Source: Paragordius varius | Lineage: Eukaryota > Nematomorpha | Assembly (NCBI GenBank): GCA_964247055.1 | Contig: OZ176052.1 | Span: 5,580,001 to 5,644,000 of the forward strand | Direction: 5' to 3' | Length of the DNA stretch: 64,000 nucleotides | Shown here: positions 25,963 to 38,560 of the stretch, one piece after another | How positions within the stretch are numbered: the stretch's first letter is position 1 | Layout of the letters: every line of letters begins with the position of its first letter | The notes under the pieces: model-generated | What the model was told of the DNA's origin: nothing | What the model saw: only the letters and a program-made list of their open reading frames with translations | Database searches by the model: none | Made by a program: the position numbers and the translations under genes

Positions 25963-26518
25963 ATGCCGCTTCAAATTCAAACGATATCTGATGAAAGATT
26001 GGAAGCTTCTAATCGAGCATTAAATTACTTTGGATTTAAACCGGATGATGTGGCGGATGCAATTGAAAGCGCTTCAAAAGAATACATGAAGGATATTTTA
26101 GATAATGTTTCTTGCGCCCTGAAAAATAACGTATTATTATATTTATTTTAGTTTTCTAACCATAAAAACGAAATCGATCAAGGGATCATTAGATTAAAGA
26201 GAAAAATTTTTGAAAAAATTGATAAGTGTTCCGAAAAACTAAGAGATTATTTTCATCAGGAAATATTTTATATTCCCCCACATATTTTATTGATTGGCAA
26301 ACAAATTATTAACAATCAAATAGACGATAAAGCCCCACAATTGATGCAAAAAATTAAAAATATAATGAATGATATGCACCAAGTTTGTCTTTTTATTAAT
26401 AATACAGGAAAAAATAAAAATTGTTTTAATCCAAAAATATTTGTCACACCTTGATTGCTTGAAAGATTCTCTTGACGATAACCAAGAAATGATCAAATCA
26501 TTAAATATTAAATTGTAA
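25963..26518 (+). CDS. MIS12: MIS12-like kinetochore complex subunit
   Basis: Three exons (25,963-26,130; 26,152-26,382; 26,408-26,518) give 169 residues, all junctions in phase 0. MIS12 is a subunit of the four-protein MIS12 complex that links centromere chromatin (CENP-C) to the NDC80 microtubule-binding complex. Family features: ALNYFGFKPDDVADAI near residue 20 (human has QFFGFTPQTC), then a long predicted helical region, then DYFHQEIFYIPPHILL at about 90-105 (human LQLILRIPSNILLPED), and a final charged helix YLSHLDCLKDSLDD. At 169 residues it is shorter than vertebrate MIS12 (about 205). The introns are only 21 and 25 nt; reading through either would end the protein early, while removing both keeps family similarity throughout. 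A tandemly repeated block lies directly upstream. Family call is by eye from a poorly conserved family. Confidence 0.77.
26131..26151 (+). other. 21-nt micro-intron in MIS12
   Basis: Begins GTATTATTA and ends TTTATTTTAG, all A/T apart from the GT and AG ends. Removing it joins KNN to FSNHK in frame. It is the shortest intron in the window. Confidence 0.8.
26383..26407 (+). other. 25-nt micro-intron in MIS12
   Basis: Begins GTTTGTC and ends TAATAATACAG, with a TATTAATAA branch-like stretch. Retaining it leads to a stop soon after; removing it gives DMHQ-EKIKIVLIQ and the final helix. Confidence 0.8.
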
Positions 26519-26527
26519 CACTTATAA

Positions 26528-26533
26528 AATAAA
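26528..26533 (+). terminator. Poly(A) signal of MIS12
   Basis: AATAAA lies 10 bases after the MIS12 stop codon, an unusually tight 3' end. Confidence 0.5.
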
Positions 26534-27519
26534 TCTCATTTTTTTATGTAACAAATATTGTAATGATAAAATCCTGATATATTACGATAAATTTTAACCT
26601 ATAAATTTATATACTGTGCGTTATATTGATAAACAGTAGACGCGACCCCTACTCGCGCAAGGTTAATCCATTACTCTTAGACTTAAAAGGCAAACGTGAC
26701 GTCATAAAATATCATAAAACATCTTAAATAATTTTTAATTACTACAACAAGTTATTAAAATTCACAATTTAATTATATTTATTATATATTTTGGTTTTTT
26801 ACTTAGGAACATCTAATATCACTAAATGGATATATTTTGTAAATTGGACCTTATTGGCGATTTTTACGCTAACGTCTTTTTTAGTTAAACTATTCTCCTG
26901 GGTCATCTACTTACTGAAAAAATAGCGGCTTCAGCAATGAGTTAGCTCCATCCTAGTTATATTTGTACATTAAATAACTAGCTAATTTGTTGGGTTTTCG
27001 AGTAAGGTGCACTTCAATTTATTATGGTCCAAAATTCCTGATTTAGTTTGGTTTATTTAAACGACATCATATATGTTTAGACAAATATGCGTTTAACATT
27101 TTAATTGTTTATTAATGATTGATAAGGCATCATAGCCATAATAAGTTTTGGATAATCTTCCCTAGTACTTTAGTGCCATGATATAATATGAAATGGATTG
27201 CAAACATTTTGACCAAAACTATTAGCATAGCAATCGGTAAAATAAAGCATAAAGAACTTATTTAAACAACATTTAAATGATACTTTTGAATTGCGGGTGT
27301 TAATCGTTTTATAGTACATATAAATAGTCGCAACACAATGAATTTTTTGTCAATCGACCAGATCATTAGCCATTTCCAAACAGCATCGAGGGTAAAAATA
27401 CATTAATTATTTAATTAAATATAAAATTTTGTGTGACAAAAACGATTTTGGTAAATATTACAACGATACGGGTTTTGTAGATTTTGTTTGAAAGATATTA
27501 AGTCGCTCTATATGCACAA

Positions 27520-27521
<2 letters not shown>
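26534..27521. other. Gene-free stretch
   Basis: Apart from one short GC-richer patch at about 26,640 (GACGCGACCCCTACTCGCG) I see nothing identifiable. Confidence 0.4.

Positions 27522-27554
<33 letters not shown>
27522..27554. repeat. TA dinucleotide run
   Basis: An uninterrupted alternating AT tract that directly borders the left end of the hAT region. Part of it may be the transposon's target duplication. Confidence 0.9.
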
Positions 27555-27558
<4 letters not shown>

Positions 27559-27799
27559 GACCAGATTTTTTAAAGGAAAAAGCGGGGCAAATCTGAGAGG
27601 GGGGGGGTCATTGGGGGGTACAACCAAAAATTTTTATACAAAAAATTTATTGTAATATTTATTTATTTTTTAACACAAATACATTATAAATATAAAAAAA
27701 TTTGTACCTTACAGTTTGTTTGTACCTTATTCAATAAATTTACATGTGCACGAACAAAGGGTGAAGTGATTGTAATATTCTAGAAAAAAAATAATAAAG

Positions 27800-28230
27800 A
27801 TGAAATCATCACAAAGTGCGCTGGGTGATGCAAGAAGCGGCACAAAAAATATTTTTAACAATTTAGCGAATAATCTTAATCAAAACATTATTGGCAGATA
27901 CACAACGCTATTTAATGATTTGTTACCCCTGGATGTGGAAAATATAGATGTTAAAATGCCTGGATATTGTAGAGTTGGTTAGCTCTTTTGCCAGCGATTG
28001 AAATATTTATAAAAATGTGATCTCCTAAAATCCTATTTTTTATCACAGGACAAAGGTCAAAATTCCAAGTCAAAAAAGGTTAGAAAATAATTTTATACCA
28101 TACCTAATCGCAATATTATAAAGCATCAAGAAAAACAAGGCTCAGTGAATAGCCAGAATATAGAAATGTTTTATACAAACAGAAACGATTATTTGGAAGA
28201 CAAGACGGTGCACAATGACACTTTTTTATG
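27800..28230 (+). pseudogene. Second hAT transposase fragment, plus strand
   Basis: Segments match the minus-strand transposase downstream: KNIFNNLANNLNQNIIG against KNIFHKLTDNLNQNIIG, LPLDVENIDVK against LPLDVKNVVVK, WLALLPAIE against WLAFMPAIE, and EKQGSVNSQNIEMFYTN against EKQGLINRQDILYHIKMFYTN. It has internal deletions and frame breaks and no complete domain. It is in the opposite orientation to the main transposase, so it came from a separate insertion or an inversion. Confidence 0.75.
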
Positions 28231-28599
28231 AAGTCTCATTATTAAATAAATATATTGAATGAAAACTTATATTATGGACAACAGAAAAAAATACGTAGGA
28301 TAGAAATGGTTAAAATAATCATTTTTAAACAAATTATGTTCCATACAAAAATATTTTAATTGTAGAATTTGCATTATCTTTACCTGAACTGCTGTTGAAC
28401 GCGTTTTTCCATAGTAAATTAAGTAAGGACACGGAATCAAATTTAAATGTTGAATAAAAGCCACTTTATGTGTTCACATATTATTTGACAAAATATGAAG
28501 ACTTATACAATATTTTAAGTAATTTTGTTAATTTTTTAACATAAAAACTTTATAAATAAAGGAAAATATTTTATTCTTTGGTATATTTTTTGTTTGAGT

Positions 28600-31502
28600 G
28601 AATGCGTTTTAGCAGATTGTCATCATTTTAAAAAATATTATAGAAGTCTTCACAAGAATGTGTCAAATAATATTTGACAGATAAAATTCCCTTTAAAATT
28701 TCAACAAAATAAATTTGATTTTTCCGATGTCCACACCTGATTTACTGTGGAAAATACGCGCTCAGTAGCAGCGTTGGTTCCAGGTAAAGATAGTGCGAAT
28801 ACAATTTTTAAAATATTATTGTATGTAATTGTTATCTTTTAAGATAAGAGATAATAAAAGAAATGTGAAATGAACTGAATTATTTATTTGGTTTTTTTAG
28901 GGTTTATATGGTAATTTTAGTTGTACATAATTTGCATTATATCAATAAAATTTCAAGTAACAAACGTTATAATATTTACATATTACACAAAAAATATTAA
29001 AAATAATACAATTCAAATAACGGTGAAAGTAATGATATACAACCGTATGTATTTCACATTTGCATATAACACAGAATATTATGATATAAAAATAAAGTAT
29101 CTTTCAGATTTGCATAACATCACTTCCCCCTTAAGAGAACCGGACGGCTTCCGGCGAATTCTCTCGGGGTAACGACGCTCGTGCGGTTTTACATTGATAT
29201 TGTCATTATTGCTTTAATGTTATCATTACTACTTTTTTGAGTGACCGGTGTCGTTAAGTAGGCGGTGTGTCGACGAATCTTGGTTTGAAAGATAACATCC
29301 TATGTTATGTGTGTCGACGTGTTTCATTTGATCTCTGCCTCATGCCACCCTAGACCATTTTTTTTAAACTGGTCCAGGCGCACTGAAATACTATCGGCGC
29401 TGTAAGAAATCTGAACAGTGTCCTTTTGTAACTGACACATCCTCTTATTGTTGAAATCTTCGAGGGTGTTGCTTTAGCTCGGCCTGGGGAGGTAGGCGTC
29501 TTACCGATCAATCTTATTACAAGCTTGTCCGCGCCAATCTTATTTACCCATTCATCAAATGTTGAATGATGTGGGAGTCCTCCCCAGCCATTTGTTGATA
29601 ATGATTCCAAAATCGCTATAGATTCTTAGCCCGTTCGCTTTCAGTGCACTGGCGGTTGAACATATTTTTGGCAGTGTTTTTTTTCTACATTAGCGAAGTG
29701 GTTGGGTTTTCCGCATTTGCATTATATCAATAAAATTTCAAGTAACAAAGGTTATATATTTACATATAACACAAAAAATATTAAAAATAATACAATTCAA
29801 ATAACGGTGAAAGTAATGATATACAACCGTATGTATTTCACATTTGCATATAACACAGAATATTATGATATAAAAATAAAGTATCTTTCAGATTTGCATA
29901 ACAGTAATATAGTTGGCTTCAAAATGATGAAATATTTCCAACCATTTCTTTTCCACTGGATATTTTTCTTTTGTCCATAATTTAAGTTTTTAATTATTAA
30001 TATATCTTTTAACTAATGATACTTCAGAAAAAAGATCATTTTCTGAAAGATTACCTTTTGAGAGTTTTAGGGATATATCAAATGATTTTTGAACATCGCA
30101 CCAATTAAATTCTGATTTTACTGTTATCCAATGAAAATGATCAATTTCATTGAATTGAGTCGTCCAGTCTTGCAAATAATCTTTACAGTTTGTATAAAAC
30201 ATTTTTATATGGTACAGGATATCTTGGCGATTTATTAAGCCTTGTTTTTCTAAATTATTTATTATATTGCGGATGGTTAATGGTATAAAATTATTTTCCA
30301 GCCGTTCTTGACATTGGAATTTTAGGTTATTAACTTCATTGGCTGCTTCGATTGCCAAAATTTTGTCACCTTCTATAAACTTAATAACATTTTGAAAGAG
30401 AGAAGCTTGATTATGTAAGAATTCTAACCATATTGAAAAATCACTTTCAAAAAACTTTTTTAAAGTTGTAGGACATTTGACCTATGATAAAAAAAGATTT
30501 TAAAGGATCATACATTTTTAAAATTCTTTCAATAGCTGGCATAAAAGCTAGCCAACGAGTTTTACAATTTCCAAGCATTTTTTGATACTGAACTTCTGCA
30601 TTTTCACAGAATTCTTTAAGCGTTTCAACACGTACCGTGTATATATAAAAATAGGAATATATTTTAACAACTACATTTTTCACATCTAGGGGCAAATCAG
30701 CAGCTGTTTGAATAGCGTTGTGTATTATATGCGCTGCACACCCAACGCCAATAATGTTTTGATTAAGATTATCTGTTAATTTATGAAAAATATTTTTTCC
30801 TCTCCTTGTTTTTCCACCAAACGTATTGGTGTTGTCAGCGCAATATACAATAATTTTGTCTTTTAAATTATTTTTTTCTAGAATATGCATTATTGAAGTA
30901 AATATTATTTCGGAATTTTTACCGGGTAGAGAAATTAAATCTAAAATTTTAATTACTCCGGTTTCTGAATCAAAATATCTTATTAAAGTGGGAAATAATT
31001 TTGTTTCATGGTGATTTGATGCATTAGAGTATAGGGATAAGAAATTAATTTTCAGCAAATCTTTTTGTATTTCAGAAAATGCATGTGGCGAAAGGACATT
31101 GCACACAATGGCTTCAGCCTTTGTACGGGCACATGTAAATTTTTTATGGAATAACGTGCGAATAACCTGTGAGGTAGTGTCCATAGATCTAAAGGAATGA
31201 TTGTGATTAACGGCGTGAAAAGATAACACGCCCTCAGCTAGTGCCAAATTCTTTTCTTCCTCTTCAAAAGCGGTTTTTCGAAAAAAATCGCTCATTTTGT
31301 AAGATGATGCCGCCATATTTAAACATTTTTTATGTTTCTGTGTTTCCATATGCTTTGTAATATCATGCTTTTCCGTCATGTGCTAGGGTGAATTCCCCCT
31401 CGGCCAAAAAACATTTAACAAATGATTTATTCTTCGTTTTTTGATAAAAGGAATTTCATTAATTCATCGTTGAATTTACAACCTCTTTTTGTGCTCATAT
31501 TT
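28600..31502 (-). pseudogene. hAT-family transposase (ZBED-like), interrupted
   Basis: The gene runs leftwards. It starts near 31,502 with MSTKRGCKFNDELMKFLL, then a BED-type zinc-finger remnant (DITKHMETQKHKKCL). The longest open piece covers 31,379-30,447 (310 codons) and includes the RNase-H-like core with CADNTNTFGGKTRRGKN and GCAAHIIHNAIQ. It continues at 30,358-29,990 and ends in the dimerisation domain LPGTNAATERVFSTVNQVW near 28,790-28,680. At least two frame breaks (about 31,365 and 30,480) and a 971-bp insertion separate the pieces, so it cannot make active transposase. Domain order and family are clear. Confidence 0.88.
28933..29903. mobile_element. Small LTR-flanked element inside the hAT gene (fossil)
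   Basis: Two nearly identical direct repeats of about 187 bp (28,933-29,119 and 29,718-29,903) both begin TG and end CA like retroelement LTRs. They enclose about 600 bp of markedly GC-richer DNA with no recognisable gag or pol. The layout fits a terminal-repeat retrotransposon in miniature. It sits within the hAT transposase gene, so it is younger than that copy. The close match of the two repeats suggests a fairly recent insertion. It looks non-autonomous. Confidence 0.6.
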
Positions 31503-31865
31503 ATAACCTACTATTAGTATAATAAATATTATTACCTTAATTTTCTGAAATAAACGTGTAAGCTACCGATTTGTGGTATTAATTTGTCTTTTAATCTAGA
31601 GATTTGTGGTATTAACTTGGCTTTTTGATAATGATGACAGTAGTAGTAGGAAGCAAAGTGTTTAATCATATGATATAAATTTGAAAAAAATAAATATTTT
31701 TAATTTAAAAATAAAAAATTTTAATTTAAAATTGAATAGATTTTAAAGATATTTAATGATAATGTAAACGGATAAAAAAAAATTATTTGTGTTAAAAAAA
31801 ATTTTTTTATATAATCGTGAAAAAGCGGGACTGTCCCGCCAAAAGCGGGAAGTCTGGTCACCTTA

Positions 31866-32087
31866 TATATATACCATAAACAATACAAATTTACCCTTAA
31901 ACAAATTATGAGTTTTTTAGGAATAAATTAATATTTTTATATATTCTTAACAAGTCAATTTTTGTTTATTATCAAAATAATACTGGAAAATAATAAACTA
32001 TGCCACAAAAATATATTTTATATTAATAATGAGTTATATTATGAAAATCACATAATTGTTTTTTAGGGTAAATTTGACCTGTAAATG

Positions 32088-32136
<49 letters not shown>

Positions 32137-35100
32137 AAATGGATAAAATATCTGTTATTATATATCGAAAATATTTTTAGTCACAAAATTAACTATAAAT
32201 AAGTATGTATTAAAACAAAATTTGTTTCCAATTTAAATATTATATTAAAACTAAAGGGACACCCTTATTTATAATAATTAATCGAGATCGTACTGTGGAA
32301 AAGGATATTTTTACGTTATTTTGAATATGTTTGTACGATTAAGTTTTGTTAATGAATTTTATCTTGGGTCATTAAAAATTATATTTAAAAAATATTTCAA
32401 GGGCGATTTCGCTATTTAGCCATTCCACCACCTTTTAGCGGCGGTAAAAATAGAACTGATTTAAAAACGCTTTGCTGTGTAATCAAATGAATATAAACTA
32501 TCACAATTAAATCAGTCGCTAACAGGTTTTCAGGAAAAGCCGTTAATTTTCGAAAAAGATAAATTCAAGAATCAGAATATTTGGCTTGATTGATATTTAA
32601 TTTGTTGACATTAAACTTTCATACATTGGCGATATCTGAATTGTTTTTTGAAATTAATTTCACTTTTACTAAAAATGGGGCTAAATATTATGAAAGAATA
32701 CACTTATAAATAAAAGTTAAACATTAATAGCACAAGTTTTTTCAAAAATATACCATATCGTCAAAAAACATTTTCTTACTTAATAAAAACGTTTTTTTAG
32801 TCTATGAATCCCAATCACGAAACATTTTCCAGCCAATCGAAACGTTTCCAAACAATTAAAGGATTATTCAATCTAAACATAGAAGATAAATTTAAGATAT
32901 AAAAATAATTATAATTTAAGCATACTATGGATATTATTTTTTTTCAGAGCTTAATTATTTATGCATTTTTTATTATTTTTAACTATAATATTGCGCAATC
33001 ATAATGACTTAGTCTTAATTTGCCCATCTACAACTCAAATTCAGCCTCAACATTTCATATCCAAATTAAACATTTATTATCCCCTTTAAATTCAAATTCA
33101 CTCTAAAATAAGTCGGTATTCTTATTTAGATTCATATTTTTTTAGCATAGTTTTTCCCTTTTCTGTTTCGTTGTCATAGTTAAAACACTTTCACAAACTA
33201 TCATAAAAATCAAATTTTTTAAATCGCTGTTTGATAAATAAAAATTTAAACAAGTAATTAAAAAATATAAACTATCCTTGCGTAGGAGAACACTAAAAAC
33301 AAATAATAATTAATTTTGGGATAAGTTCAGAAACACCCAAATTATTTTAAGAGTAAAATTTTAATATTTAAAAAGAGAATATGCAAGTTTATGATTGAAT
33401 ATAAAATGTTGAGGAAATCGTTTCGATGACTGAAAATATTTTGTTGAATTTAATATTTCGATTGGGGTAAATCGCTTTCATTTTTAACAAGATTTTTTTT
33501 AGACTGGGACATTATATTTTTTCTTTTTATCTGGTTAACTGGCTCTGCAAAGATAAAAAGAAAATAAATGGCCATATGTGAGTTGATTGGTTCAACCTAT
33601 TTTTAAGGAAATTATAATCACAATTTACCTCAAATTATATAGATAAGTGCTACTATCAGTCGTTAGTTTGATTTTTTAGTTTTGAAACAAAAAAGTTTTT
33701 TCGGTAGTCTCACAATTGTCCTAAAAATTTAATAATTTTCTTCTAATAAATAGATTTATTATTTACTCTTATGAAAAGAGAGACCCGTGCATCCTTTAAA
33801 ACATTCACCTATATGACAAAAAACCTGCAACTTTACTCTCATACTAATGCTAAACCATTTGGTTAAAGGACTAAAAATCTTAAAACTATTTTTTTTAACT
33901 TTGATTATAGTTTGTTTTGCGGTAAAGACTACGCTTATATTTAAGCGCTTACCTTATTTTTCGCCAATTACGTCATATGTTTTATATAATATAAATAATT
34001 TACGACAGAAAAAATATTATTATTAAATGCATTTCATTTTTACAGTATTATTGTGAAGAGTTAATGTTGGCAAAATTCAACGTATTTGTTAAAATTAATC
34101 CCACAATTAGCAAACAAGGTAGAAATGGACAAAAATTCAAAATTTATAATCGATAAATCGATTATTATTGTTATCATGTAGATTTATAATTTGGATGTAT
34201 AAACACACATGCATTAATATTCTTCGTTGGTCCCTTTTTTATATACATAATAGGAGTATATCGAAACGAATATTATTGGTTTTAGGTTTCTAAAATGACC
34301 AGTCAAATACATTTAATTGTATCTGGAATGATATTTTTTAAAAGTTCCCTTTTTTCTTGATAACAATATAAACATTTTTAAACGGATATATATACATAAG
34401 ATATCCATATGATTAACATCTCAATTTATCTTTTGTAAAAAAATATACGCATATATTGGCACCAATTTAGTCATATATATAATTGGTTAATGTTCATTCA
34501 TGTTTATTGTACATTCGCAAAATCCATAAACTTAATAAGATTAATCTCGAAACGGAAACATTGTACAAACTGGAAATAACAATGTCCAATTCTCTATAAT
34601 TAATCAAAAGACATTTTGTAAAATCATCGATTGTGTAAGAAATAATCTTGACAAAATTGATCGTTTTATCACTTTTGTTATGATTTAAAATAAACTTTTT
34701 CCCTACAAAATAATCATTATAGAATAATGAAGAAAATGTCTCGCAATATTTTAATTAAAGAAGATGCATTAAAGTCCATACAATTACCTAACGAACTTTG
34801 GGTGGAAATGGTGGAAAATTCGAAAGATATTCATTTTTATCTACGATCAGGAAGTCTGTTTTCCATGCTACAAATTATAATACAAATTATTCCAATCAAT
34901 GGTTTAAATTTTTATTTATTATATTGTCGGATGACTAAAAATTAATATTTTTCGGTTACGTCATGCAAATATCCCAAACTTAGATTTACCAAAATATAAT
35001 ATTAAATTAGAATAAAATAAAAAATGGTAATTTACAAATTTTTCTCGTGGCATGGTCAAAAGAATTAAAATATCGCTAAAAATTCAATACCCTGCAGATG

Positions 35101-35687
35101 CATTTGGCAAAAATTTTGGATATCCATAAATTAGCTCTATTTTTATGCGTTATTTTACCGCGATTTTCGCATCATTAAACATTGCAAAACCCTAGCTACC
35201 AAATCAATCATGCACTATAAATTTATAATTAATAATGAATTTAAGAAACGATAACTGAAATAATATGGAAAAATTATCAAAGGAAAATTATAAAAATTAA
35301 TTGGAAACATAGGGAGATGATAGCGGGTTGTTTTCAGTTATCGTAAAATTGGATATGTAAAAGTTTGTTTTTGATATATTTAGCACCACATAAAACAGAA
35401 ATATTATTATGGATAGTGCATTAAAGTTGGGACTTTATTTAAAAAAATATATAAAGAGATGTTAACTACAGACGTATACAGTCAAGAAATAATATTTTTA
35501 CCGTAATTCATATATAATGTTGTTTTAAAATTTCATTCATTACGCCTATTTTTTCATTCTAAGTTGATATCCATAGATAGGAACCGATCATCTCATGCGT
35601 ACAAAAAATATGGTTTCATATGAATGCAAGAGTAATCTTGTAGTTTTGCGACTGTGTTTGCTGAGAGTGATCAATATTATAATCTAA
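31866..35687. other. AT-rich gene-poor stretch
   Basis: Holds a TA run at 32,092-32,132 and otherwise A/T-rich sequence. A short open frame at 34,727-34,945 begins with an F-box-like phrase (LPNELWVEMV) but has no other support, so it is not called as a gene. Confidence 0.4.
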
Positions 35688-37182
35688 AGGGAGTCCAAAC
35701 AAATGGCTTTACGGGCCGCATTCAAAACGTATAGGAGCATTGTTAAGTTTATTACACTGTGTGCAAAAAAATTTTTAACGGATACATTTTTTTTTCAAGA
35801 GATAGCTTATGACCAGCGTATTCATTTGCCGCAAAAATTTTTATTTGTTGACAACCTAGTTTTTGAGATATTGAGAGAAAACCGAAATCGGGCAAAAAGT
35901 GAAAATTAAGGATAATTAAGGATAATTCAAAACATAAATATAAAATCTGAAATATTATCGTTTATTATCATTTTAGGAGATATTTTCAATATATAACTAG
36001 CCTAAAATCATATAGTTAGGGTTTCTATAAAATACCAAAAGATGGCGTTTTTCTTTTATCACACTTAAAAGACAAAAAAATTTAATGAAACTATATTAAA
36101 ATAATTTTTATTAATTTACTACCTAAACTCAACATTCATATTTTATTCAGGAAAATAAACTTATATCAAAATAAAACCAAAAATATTGTTTTTTATTTTT
36201 GCATTTTTTTGTCATCTGGTTTATGAGTGTATAAAAAAATTATACTGTTTTATTTTGGATTCTTATATGATTAGGAATTATTAAGTATATAATTTATGCA
36301 AAATAGGATTGAAAATTAGTGGAATATCAACCAACCCGTACAAATCCCAATACAAATATTAATTTGTCATAAAACAGACTTGTTACAGAAAATTGTAAGG
36401 ATTGTTGGTTGATATTCCACTACTTTTAAATCCTATTTTGCATAAATTATATACTTAATAATTCTTAATCATGTAAGAAGCCAAAATAAAACAGTATAAA
36501 TTTTTTATACCCATAAACTAGATGACAACAAAAATAAAAAACAATATTTTTGGTTTTATTTGATATAGAAGTTTATTTTACTGAATAAAATATGATTGTT
36601 AAGATTTTAATAGTGAGTTTAGATATTAAATAATTATTAAAAATTATTTTAATATAGTTTCATTAAATTTTTTATGTCTTTTAAGCGTGATAAATAAAAC
36701 GCCATCTTTTGACCTGAAATTTTATAGAAACCCTAACTATATGATTTTAGCCTATGTATATATATTGAAAATATCTCCTAAAATAATTTTAAACGATAAT
36801 ATTTCAGATTTTATCATTATTTTTTGAATTATCCTTAATTATCCTTAATTTTCACTTTTTGCCCGATTTCGGTTTTCTCTCAATATTTCAAAAAATAGGT
36901 TGTCAACAAATAAAATTTTTTGCAGCAAATGAATACGCTGGTCATAAGCTATCTCATGAAAAAAAATTTTTCGTTAAATCAAAATGACCTTTTTTGCACA
37001 AAGTGTTATATTTCAAACATAAAAATGCAAACATAATATAGCATTTTTTTCCAGTTCTTGCCAAATCGATAGATTTATTTAGAAAAATTGTTTAGGAAAT
37101 ATATATTTTATTTTTTTGGGAGAATTTTTTTCTCATTTATGGATTTCCAAATTTTTCGCGGACCGCGTGTTGGCCACCCCTT
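35688..37182. mobile_element. Large palindromic (foldback) element with hAT-like ends
   Basis: Two arms of about 600 bp (about 35,745-36,345 and 36,390-37,005) are reverse complements of each other at high identity, around a centre near 36,370. Paired landmarks include GATAGCTTATGACCAGCG with CGCTGGTCATAAGCTATC, GGGCAAAAAGTGAAAATT with its complement, and GGTTGATATTCCAC near the loop. Outer ends AAGGGAGTCCAAAC (left) and, on the minus strand, TAAGGGGTGGCCAACACGCG (right) resemble hAT termini seen elsewhere in the window. There is no protein-coding content. A transcript through it would fold into a hairpin of about 0.6 kb. Confidence 0.8.
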
Positions 37183-37284
37183 ACTAAATATTTTATTATA
37201 ACTCAAAGCTCTTTTGTAAAAATGGTAATATATTGGTTTTAACAATTTGCGGATTGTGACTGATAGATAAACATTATATTTGTT

Positions 37285-37608
37285 AGAGGGGTCCAATACA
37301 AATACTTCAAGGGCCGCACACAAAAAAACATGATTAGACAATAATCGAACATCTGATATCTTTAATACGAAAATATTTTTTATAATATCCATATAATGTG
37401 TATATTACAAAATGCTAATCAGAAGAAAAATGGATGCATGGGCTAAAAATCTATCTTTTTATTAGTTGGAGCACCCGATTATACATATAAGTGCATATTT
37501 AAATTATTTTTATTCGACCATTTAAAATTTTTCCAACATTATCATTTGTATTTTGTATCATATAACTTAACATTACTAAGTCACGCTTTTTGGTAGACTT
37601 TTGTTAGT

Positions 37609-37639
<31 letters not shown>

Positions 37640-38003
37640 AATTCGTCAATTTAAAAAAGGTTGTAGTGTAAACTAGTTCGATACCAGTGGTAAAATAATT
37701 TTTAATTATTTAAAATTTTCTCATAATTATGTTATATGTGAATTTCCTTCACAAGATTATATACTAAATTAGATGCGTGTCAATGTGTTCAAATATATAT
37801 TTACTTGATTCAATAAATATAGCTTTATTAATAATAAATTTTTTGAAAAAAAATAATATTATTTTGCGAGTATTAAGAACAGTTCAGAAACATTTGAAAT
37901 GTTTTTGTAGTTTTAAAATGGTTCCAAAAGCCAATAGTTGCAGTACCGGTGCCTGTTTCGTGGGCCGCGGGATAAGTGGCGGGTCATATGGGTTGGACAC
38001 AGC
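37285..38003. mobile_element. Non-autonomous hAT-like element
   Basis: The left end AGAGGGGTCCAATACAA leads to AAGGGCCGCACAC. The right end read on the minus strand is CAGCTGTGTCCAACCC then CGCGGCCCACGAAAC. Both follow the GTCCAA plus GGCCGC pattern of the other hAT-like ends here. The interior includes a TA run at 37,608-37,637 and no transposase. Confidence 0.45.
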
Positions 38004-38560
38004 TGTTTTAGATTTGCTATATATTTATATATATGTATATATATAAATGATATTTTTTTTATATAAATATAGTATAATATCTGTTGAGATTTCGATTCTA
38101 TGTATATCACAAATAGGACAAGACTTGGACAAATTAGAACAAGATTTTGTCAATGATTTTTTCGTCATGTACCGCTGGTATACGTCTACCACTCGCTTAT
38201 TGCACATGTTCAAAACCATATATCCTTTTAATATAGCGTTATTGAATTTTACTATATGGAAAATATATATAAGTTCCAAAATTGTAACATAAAAAACAAA
38301 ATGCTTCTTATAGTCTTTTTTTTGATAAAAAATTATATCAACTTTTTTTATTTTTGAAACTATAATTGATTCAAGCCATTTTTATCGAGCTACTTAATGC
38401 GACAAAAATCGATATCAGATTCATTATATTTTATACATGGTAATTTTTGGTATTTCGGCCCAACAAAATTAAAATTTATGGTTCTCAATTAAATTTTTAA
38501 TTGATATTCCTTGATCTCTCATATTTAATCATTACTTTCAACTTCAAAATTGTGTTTTAG

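Larger units (their letters stand above)
27553..31865. mobile_element. Decayed hAT transposon region, 4.3 kb
   Basis: Both outer ends read TAAGGTGACCAGA inwards: left at 27,553, right as the complement TCTGGTCACCTTA ending at 31,865. Each is followed by GC-rich AAGCGGG or GGCGGGAC motifs typical of hAT ends. Both ends abut TATATATA, compatible with the 8-bp target duplication hAT elements make. Inside is a minus-strand transposase remnant, a plus-strand fragment of a related transposase, and a small LTR-flanked insertion. Two hAT copies in opposite orientation therefore seem to have collapsed into one region. Confidence 0.8.

Noticed and set aside
4588-26518. Link between the satellite and the nearby MIS12 kinetochore gene (centromere)
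   Set aside because: Location of a kinetochore protein gene says nothing about centromere position; only chromatin data could show it.
28921-29980. Two similar open frames of 83 and 92 codons on the + strand
   Set aside because: They are simply the readings of the two 187-bp direct repeats of the LTR-like element.
34727-34945. F-box protein exon
   Set aside because: Only one short phrase (LPNELWVEMV) resembles an F-box; there is no splice context and no downstream domain, and it lies in gene-poor DNA.
35703-35909. Open frame of 68 codons starting MALRAAFK
   Set aside because: It lies in the left arm of the palindromic element, and its start overlaps the hAT-like terminal motif.
37777-38292. 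Overlapping open frames on both strands
   Set aside because: A/T-rich chance frames in and beside a non-autonomous hAT-like element; no family similarity.
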